A stretch of DNA of 64,000 bases from Melghirimyces algeriensis (GTDB lineage Bacteria > Bacillota > Bacilli > Thermoactinomycetales > DSM-45169), in assembly GCF_900182565.1 (NCBI RefSeq), contig NZ_FXTI01000005.1, forward strand, positions 124,001-188,000, given 5' to 3'. Numbering within the stretch: position 1 is the first letter of the stretch; the number at the start of each line of letters is the position of its first letter. The notes under the pieces were generated by a model. The model saw only the letters and a program-made list of their open reading frames with translations, was not told where the DNA came from and did not search any database. Shown here one piece after another: positions 59,562-64,000 of this stretch. A program made the position numbers and the translations under genes.

Positions 59562-60209
59562 TCATCCTTTGTTTGCTTTTTCCCAATCCTCTTTAAAGCG
59601 TTGAATTCCCTGATCCGTCAACGGATGGGAAAGGATCTTTTTCATCACTGCAAAAGGCAGCGTAGCGATATGGGCTCCACTTTCTGCTGCCTGTGCAACA
59701 TGAATGGGATGACGTATACTGGCAGCAATTATTTTTGTGTCTATGTTATGAACATCAAATATATGTGCTACTTCATCGATCAGTTTCACACCATCATGGC
59801 CAATATCATCCAACCTTCCCACAAATGGGCTGACATAGGTGGCTCCGGCTCTGGCAGCCATTAATGCTTGATTGGATGAGAAAATGAGAGTGACATTGGT
59901 TTTGATCCCCATCTTCGATAGCCGGTGAACGGCTTTTAACCCTTCTGCCGTCATGGGGACTTTAATGGTGATTTGATCCGAAATAGCAGCCAGTGGTTCC
60001 GCCTCTTCCAACATCCCTTCCACATCATCACTCAATACCTCAGCGCTTACGGAGCCGTCAACAATATTGACAATCTCCTTGACGACCTCCGTAAAATCCC
60101 GGCCGGATTTTGCCACCAGGCTGGGATTTGTCGTGACACCGGACAGGATTCCCCATGAATTTGCGGTACGAATCTCCTCAACATCGGCTGTATCAATAAA
60201 AAACTGCAT
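59562..60209 (-). CDS. fsa: Transaldolase-like fructose-6-phosphate aldolase
   Basis: 215 residues. MQFFIDTADVEEIRTANSWG, SGVTTNPSLVAKSGRDF, the Schiff-base Lys in QITIKVPMTAEGLKAV, and FSSNQALMAARAGATYVSPF define the TalC/FSA family. In B. subtilis ywjH occupies this place. ATG 60209 follows GAGGGA. Either transaldolase or aldolase activity is possible. Confidence 0.95.
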   Translation of the reverse strand: MQFFIDTADVEEIRTANSWGILSGVTTNPSLVAKSGRDFTEVVKEIVNIVDGSVSAEVLSDDVEGMLEEAEPLAAISDQITIKVPMTAEGLKAVHRLSKMGIKTNVTLIFSSNQALMAARAGATYVSPFVGRLDDIGHDGVKLIDEVAHIFDVHNIDTKIIAASIRHPIHVAQAAESGAHIATLPFAVMKKILSHPLTDQGIQRFKEDWEKANKG

Positions 60210-60231
60210 AAATCCCTCATCTCCTGTCATA

Positions 60232-60255
60232 CAGGGAATCCTTTCGGATTCCCTG
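60232..60255 (-). other. Strong hairpin between fba and fsa
   Basis: CAGGGAATCC/GGATTCCCTG, a perfect 10-bp stem with a 4-base loop, seven bases past the fba stop. No T-tract follows, so it probably stabilises or processes the mRNA or reduces read-through rather than ending it. Confidence 0.6.
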
Positions 60256-60262
60256 CAGAATG

Positions 60263-61117
60263 TCAAGCTTTCCCGGAGCTTCCAAACAAGCGCATTTTTT
60301 CCTTCACCGTCTCCTTAATCGCCTCGCGGCCAGGCCCCAGATATTTACGCGGATCAATCATATCAGGGTTATCATTGAGCAACTCCCGAACAACACCGGT
60401 GCAAGCCACTTGGCTCTCTGTGTTTACATTGATTTTGCCAACTCCCAATTGAATCGACTGCTTGATGGATTCATCCGGTACACCGGACCCACCGTGAAGG
60501 ACAATGGGTGCTTCAATGTTTTTGGAAACCTCATCAATAATATTAAAATGGATTTTCGGCTCTCCTTTATACATCCCATGAGCGGTACCCACCGCAATCG
60601 CCATCGCATCCACTTTGGTCTCATTCCAGAAACGGATGGCTTCCTTTGGGTTCGCCAATGCAGCATCCGCTTCATCTACCTGAACATCATCTTCCACTCC
60701 GCCGATCGTACCCAGTTCACCTTCAACGGAAACACCGACGGCATGAGCAGCTTTCACAACTTCCTTGGTCAGACGGATGTTTTCTTCAAAAGGATAATGA
60801 GAGCCATCAAACATGACGGAAGAAAAACCAGCTTGAATACATTTCATCACCATTTCAAAGCTGCTTCCGTGATCCAAGTGAAGAGCCACCGGAACACCCG
60901 ATTCCTTTGCAGCGATCTCGGCCATAGCCACAACATAGTCAATCCCCATGTAACGCATAGCACCTTCACTGACACCGAAGATAAACGGAGAACGTTCTTC
61001 CTTTGCCGCTGCGGCAATCCCTTGGACAAACTCCAGATTGTTCATGTTAAACTGCCCGACCGCAAACCCTTCTTTTTTGGCGCGGGGAAGAAATTCCGTC
61101 ATGGGTACCAAAGACAT
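60263..61117 (-). CDS. fba: Fructose-bisphosphate aldolase class II
   Basis: 284 residues. AVGQFNMNNLEFVQGIAAAA, zinc ligands in ALHLDHGSSFEMVMKCIQAG, FSSVMFDGSHYPFEENI, AIAVGTAHGMYKG and LHGGSGVPDESIKQSIQLGV. Glycolysis and gluconeogenesis. Follows spo0F by 1.9 kb here, because the kce/kal pair lies between. Confidence 0.97.
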   Translation of the reverse strand: MSLVPMTEFLPRAKKEGFAVGQFNMNNLEFVQGIAAAAKEERSPFIFGVSEGAMRYMGIDYVVAMAEIAAKESGVPVALHLDHGSSFEMVMKCIQAGFSSVMFDGSHYPFEENIRLTKEVVKAAHAVGVSVEGELGTIGGVEDDVQVDEADAALANPKEAIRFWNETKVDAMAIAVGTAHGMYKGEPKIHFNIIDEVSKNIEAPIVLHGGSGVPDESIKQSIQLGVGKINVNTESQVACTGVVRELLNDNPDMIDPRKYLGPGREAIKETVKEKMRLFGSSGKA

Positions 61118-61731
61118 AAGTAATCCTCCCTGATCTGATTTTTAGTTCCGGTCGTCCCGCAGAAATTATACCACTGTATATAGGAGTCCCGGCGAACGCT
61201 GTCATCTTTGAATTATAACACCGAAGACTGGAATCCGACAGATATCCGATGAAATCCTCCTTGATTTACAGCGTTCTTTTCCTCGTATCATTTGTTTTCC
61301 ATCCAATTTTTACCCTTCAATGAGTGTTCTATGTTTGACCCCTATGGGAGGGAATTTCCCACTCTTCGTTAAAATGGTCCCAAACGTTCCTAAAGGGAGA
61401 GTGAAGCGTCTTTATATCGTGTCAGAACAAACTGACTTTAACGATCACAGTGGTGTTTTTGTACTGCCTTGTATGTTAGCATAGCTACAAAGGAAGACCA
61501 AGACCATTTGTGAGGGATGGAGTCAGCTAGAGTACCCTTTTTCAAGTATCTGCTTAAAGGACAGCTTATGTAGAAAGTCGTGCAAGCATGAAGATCTTTC
61601 GGAAAACTGGGCCTTGGATATATGCTTGATGCTGGCTGGAGCCAACCTTGGCACACAGACAAGCCCTTTTCGGGTCATTTGATGACTCAACGATCATGAC
61701 CAAACCCTTCTGAAAGATAAATGATAACGCT
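61118..61731. other. Intergenic region between kce and fba
   Basis: 614 bases without a gene I can support. The fba promoter must lie at its left side. The right part (61430-61690) has an open minus-strand frame of 74 codons with no recognisable content; it could be a relic of inserted DNA. Confidence 0.4.
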
Positions 61732-62541
61732 TCATTTTAAGCCCAATATCTTTCGAGCCTCATCCGGTGTAGCCACTTCCCTTTCCAACTCGCAGGCAAT
61801 CCGGCGAACTCTGTCCACCAACTGAGCATTGGTGGCAAGTTCTCCTTTTCGGTAATATATATTATCTTCCAAGCCGACGCGGACATGTCCTCCCAGGGCA
61901 ACCGCAAGAGCTGCCATGGTTAGCTGATGTCGACCCATACCCGCAACCGTCCATGTCGCTTCTGGAGGAAGTTGATCGATTAACAGCAAAAGATGCTTGG
62001 CTGTGGCCGGCATCCCTCCCGGTACACCCATCACAAAATCAAAATGAAGATGGCCGGTCACCCATTTTTCCTCAACCAGTCGGAGAGCAGCAGGTATCAT
62101 TCCTGTATCAAAAATTTCAAATTCAGGGCGAACGTTGAGCTCCTTCATCTTCTCTGCAAACTGACGCACTTCTGCAAAGGGATTGTAAAAAACATCCCCG
62201 CCAAAATTTACGGTCCCCGTAGTTAATGTGGCCATCTCCGGCTGAAGGGTAATCGGTTGCAAACGCTCCTCTGCTGACATATTGACTGCACCACCTGTAG
62301 AAACCTGCACGATGATGGGACACCGTTTTTGGATCTCTTCGATTGCCGCTCTGTACAACTCTCGGCTTTGGGTCGGTTTCCCCTCTGCATCCCTCACATG
62401 GATATGGGCAATCGAAGCACCTGCCCGATATGCCTCCATCGCCGCTTCACCGATTTCCTTCGGTGTAATGGGAAGATACGGGGTATCCTTTCTTGTCACT
62501 TCCGCTCCCACCAATGCAGCCGTGATGATTAACTTTTCCAA
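61732..62541 (-). CDS. kce: 3-keto-5-aminohexanoate cleavage enzyme (BKACE family)
   Basis: 269 residues. LIITAALVGAEVTRKDTPYL, zinc-binding SIAHIHVRDAEGKP, VQVSTGGAVNMSAEERLQPI, LTTGTVNFGGDVFYNPF, FDFVMGVPGGMPA and VRVGLEDNIYYRKGELATNA define the beta-keto acid cleavage enzymes. With kal next to it, action on 3-keto-5-aminohexanoate plus acetyl-CoA is the best reading. Start TTG 62541 with GGGGTGA ahead; the frame is open 40 codons further but within kal. Confidence 0.92.
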   Translation of the reverse strand: MEKLIITAALVGAEVTRKDTPYLPITPKEIGEAAMEAYRAGASIAHIHVRDAEGKPTQSRELYRAAIEEIQKRCPIIVQVSTGGAVNMSAEERLQPITLQPEMATLTTGTVNFGGDVFYNPFAEVRQFAEKMKELNVRPEFEIFDTGMIPAALRLVEEKWVTGHLHFDFVMGVPGGMPATAKHLLLLIDQLPPEATWTVAGMGRHQLTMAALAVALGGHVRVGLEDNIYYRKGELATNAQLVDRVRRIACELEREVATPDEARKILGLK

Positions 62542-62561
62542 TCCCTTCACCCCATCTCCTA

Positions 62562-62957
62562 TTAACGGCTTAAACGCTGGCGATCTTTTGGGACCACACA
62601 GGTTCCAATCGCTTTTGCCACCAATAAAGGCTCTTCCAAAACTCTTGCTGCGGAAGCACAATCTGGATCAATCCGGGATTCGATCACTTTCCATGCAGAA
62701 AAATGCATCGTTCGCGATGTGTTCCCCACCCGAACGATTTCCCCTTCTACCTCAATATAATCCCCGGCATAGACTGGCGCTTTAAACGCAATGGAATCAT
62801 AGCCTACAAACAAACCTTCATCCCCATCATGACGAATTAAAAGTTCGGTGGCCACATCCCCGAACAAAGCCGTGATTCGGGCCCCATCCACCAAGTCTCC
62901 TGCATAATGGGCATCATTTTGACTCATCCTCAAACGGAGTTTTACTGGATCCATCAT
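62562..62957 (-). CDS. kal: 3-aminobutyryl-CoA ammonia-lyase (hot-dog fold)
   Basis: 131 residues. RMSQNDAHYAGDLVDGARIT, LFGDVATELLIRHDGDEGLF, VYAGDYIEVEGEIVRVGNTS and RTMHFSAWKV match the Kal enzyme of clostridial lysine fermentation closely from memory. It removes ammonia from L-3-aminobutyryl-CoA, the product of Kce. ATG 62957 follows GGAGGAG. No kamA, kamDE, kdd or CoA-transferase genes are in view. Confidence 0.88.
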   Translation of the reverse strand: MMDPVKLRLRMSQNDAHYAGDLVDGARITALFGDVATELLIRHDGDEGLFVGYDSIAFKAPVYAGDYIEVEGEIVRVGNTSRTMHFSAWKVIESRIDPDCASAARVLEEPLLVAKAIGTCVVPKDRQRLSR

Positions 62958-62982
62958 CTGTTCTCCTCCTTATTCCAAACCC

Positions 62983-63354
62983 CTATAAATTGAGATAACG
63001 CAGTGCTTCCTCCCTCAGTTCCTCAATATCAAAAGGTTTTGTAAAATGAGTCAAGGCACCCAGCTTCGATGCTTCTTCCACCATATCCAACTCTCCGTAT
63101 GCAGTCATCATAATCACATTGATGCGTATTTGCTCCTTTTGCAAGTGTCTTAACAATTCCAGGCCATCCATACCGGGCATTTTCATATCCAAAAGAACTA
63201 AATCCGGCTTTTCCGTCTGAATGATTTCCAAAGCGGCCTCTCCATCAGCTGCCTGAAAAATCTGAAGACCTTCCCGTGAAAATACCTCTTTCAGCAACAC
63301 CCGAATGCCATATTGATCATCTACAATCAACAGTTTTTTCATCGCGTAGGTCAT
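62983..63354 (-). CDS. spo0F: Sporulation response regulator Spo0F
   Basis: 123 residues, a receiver domain only. VDDQYGIRVLLKEVF, phospho-acceptor Asp56 in LVLLDMKMPGMDG and LTHFTKPFDIEEL match Spo0F, the phosphorelay carrier between sensor kinases and Spo0B. The ATG at 63354 has GGAGGGG eight bases ahead, so a four-residue N-terminal extension relative to MKKLLIVDD is likely real. It precedes kal by 25 bases; co-transcription with kal-kce is possible and unusual. Confidence 0.95.
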   Translation of the reverse strand: MTYAMKKLLIVDDQYGIRVLLKEVFSREGLQIFQAADGEAALEIIQTEKPDLVLLDMKMPGMDGLELLRHLQKEQIRINVIMMTAYGELDMVEEASKLGALTHFTKPFDIEELREEALRYLNL

Positions 63355-63582
63355 TTTCTATTCCCCTCCTTCCAAAAATATTTTAAGCGCTTTGGAATCT
63401 GTACCAAATTTTTTCTTGCCACAAAAAGACCTTCATTTTAAATAATTTCGTACCCGGCAGTCAATTTCCTCCCTTATTTCTGTGAAAAAACTGTCGATTA
63501 TAGAACCTATGTAAAAAAACATACTAACTAAACCGTAATATACCGGATTATTATATATAAATTATTTTTATTGAAATAAACC

Positions 63583-63620
63583 TTAAAAAAAATAAACAGC
63601 CACTCATCCAGGGAGTGGCT
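63583..63620 (-). terminator. Terminator after pyrG
   Basis: AGCCACTC/GAGTGGCT stem (63598-63620) with loop CCTGGAT, followed on the minus strand by GTTTATTTTTTTTA. Confidence 0.92.
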
Positions 63621-63635
63621 TGATTCCATTTCTAT

Positions 63636-64000
63636 TTAATTTTTCAAATGGGCACTTTTCAATGCAGCTGTAACAAAGTCCCGGAAAAGCGGTTGGGAAC
63701 GATCCGGACGAGAAGTAAATTCAGGATGAAATTGGCAACCAACAAACCAAGGATGGTTTTTCAGTTCCACAATCTCCACTAAACGCCCGTCTGGAGAAGT
63801 GCCAGAAAAAACATATCCAGCCTCCATCATTTGTTCACGGTATGCATTGTTAAATTCATAGCGATGCCGGTGACGTTCATACACCAAATCATCTCCATAG
63901 GCTTTTTGGCTCAAGGTATCCGGGCTCAATTTACAAGGATAGAGACCCAGACGCATCGTACCACCCAGGTCTTCAACTTCCTTTTGCTCAGGAAGAAGGT
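63636..64000 (-). CDS. pyrG: CTP synthase, C-terminal part, cut by window edge
   Basis: 121 codons of the glutaminase (class I GATase) domain that run off the right edge; the in-frame ATG at 63956 is internal. EQKEVEDLGGTMRLGLYPCK, VYERHRHRYEFNNAYREQM and the catalytic His in FVGCQFHPEFTSRP are the usual C-terminal motifs. Followed by a terminator and spo0F, as in B. subtilis. Confidence 0.96.
   Translation of the reverse strand, partial: LLPEQKEVEDLGGTMRLGLYPCKLSPDTLSQKAYGDDLVYERHRHRYEFNNAYREQMMEAGYVFSGTSPDGRLVEIVELKNHPWFVGCQFHPEFTSRPDRSQPLFRDFVTAALKSAHLKN

Noticed and set aside
61438..61662. 74-codon minus-strand frame between kce and fba
   Set aside because: No ribosome site, no family pattern; left as part of the intergenic region.
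1..64000. CRISPR arrays, rRNA genes, tRNA genes, prophage
   Set aside because: I looked for regularly spaced repeats, rRNA segments, tRNA-like T-loops with CCA ends and phage structural genes and saw none.

Overview
The window is chromosomal DNA of an endospore-forming member of the Bacillales. It carries spoIIID, spoIIQ, spoIID, spoIIR, spo0F, splB and a YhcN-like sporulation lipoprotein. Gene order from pyrG/spo0F through fba, fsa, murA2, glpX, rho, rpmE, tdk, prfA, prmC, spoIIR, ywlB-G, glyA, upp and atp to murA, spoIID and spoIIQ follows the Bacillus subtilis order I remember. Differences are a large nuo operon between the atp operon and ywzB, and no mbl or flhOP next to spoIIID. The nuo operon, gene content and moderate GC suggest Thermoactinomycetaceae; that is inference. 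Nearly every gene is on the minus strand. Only splB, a CPBP protease and one small membrane protein are on the plus strand.

Layout by position. 1-5.1 kb: partial glycosyltransferase, wecB, fabZ, malic enzyme and an EpuA-type membrane protein. 5.4-6.5 kb: spoIIID and spoIIQ. 7.2-17.0 kb: a compact nine-gene minus-strand operon with little or no spacing between most genes. 17.2-21.9 kb: splB, spoIID, murA, ywmB, ywzB. 22.0-30.8 kb: complex I genes nuoN to nuoA, with nuoD absent. 31.0-32.1 kb: a nearly gene-free stretch with a parS-like palindrome. 32.1-39.4 kb: complete F1Fo ATP synthase operon. 39.7-47.8 kb: upp, a small island of secreted and broken genes, glyA, ywlG, rpiB, ywlE, ZIP transporter, mntP, sua5, ywlB. 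47.9-48.3 kb: a probable mobile-element remnant with a structured RNA. 48.3-61.1 kb: spoIIR to fba housekeeping block. 61.7-64.0 kb: two lysine-fermentation-type genes, spo0F and the end of pyrG.

The main discovery candidate is the 7.2-17.0 kb operon. It encodes a flavin L-lysine/ornithine N-hydroxylase, a class III aminotransferase, a DAO-family FAD oxidase, a SIS-domain protein, a leader-less ligand-binding-fold protein, a GGCT-like/cupin protein, a methionyl-tRNA-synthetase-like enzyme without tRNA-binding appendages, a DapG-like aspartokinase with a shortened regulatory domain and a lone LysR DNA-binding domain. N-hydroxylase plus cupin plus MetRS-like enzyme plus DAO oxidase is the known signature of lysine-dependent N-N bond (hydrazine) formation, as in s56-p1 and pyrazomycin-type pathways. 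Here the cupin and MetRS-like parts are separate proteins, there is no NRPS or siderophore synthetase, and the cluster sits between spoIIQ and spoID/splB-side genes (spoIID), which are close neighbours in B. subtilis. I infer a new hydrazine or hydrazino-amino-acid pathway.

Other points of interest: nuoD is missing from an otherwise collinear nuo operon; a MurA paralogue has Ser in place of the catalytic Cys; a HEARO/omega-RNA-like element lacks a nuclease gene; an intergenic repeat occurs three times; and there is a frameshifted secreted-protein gene.
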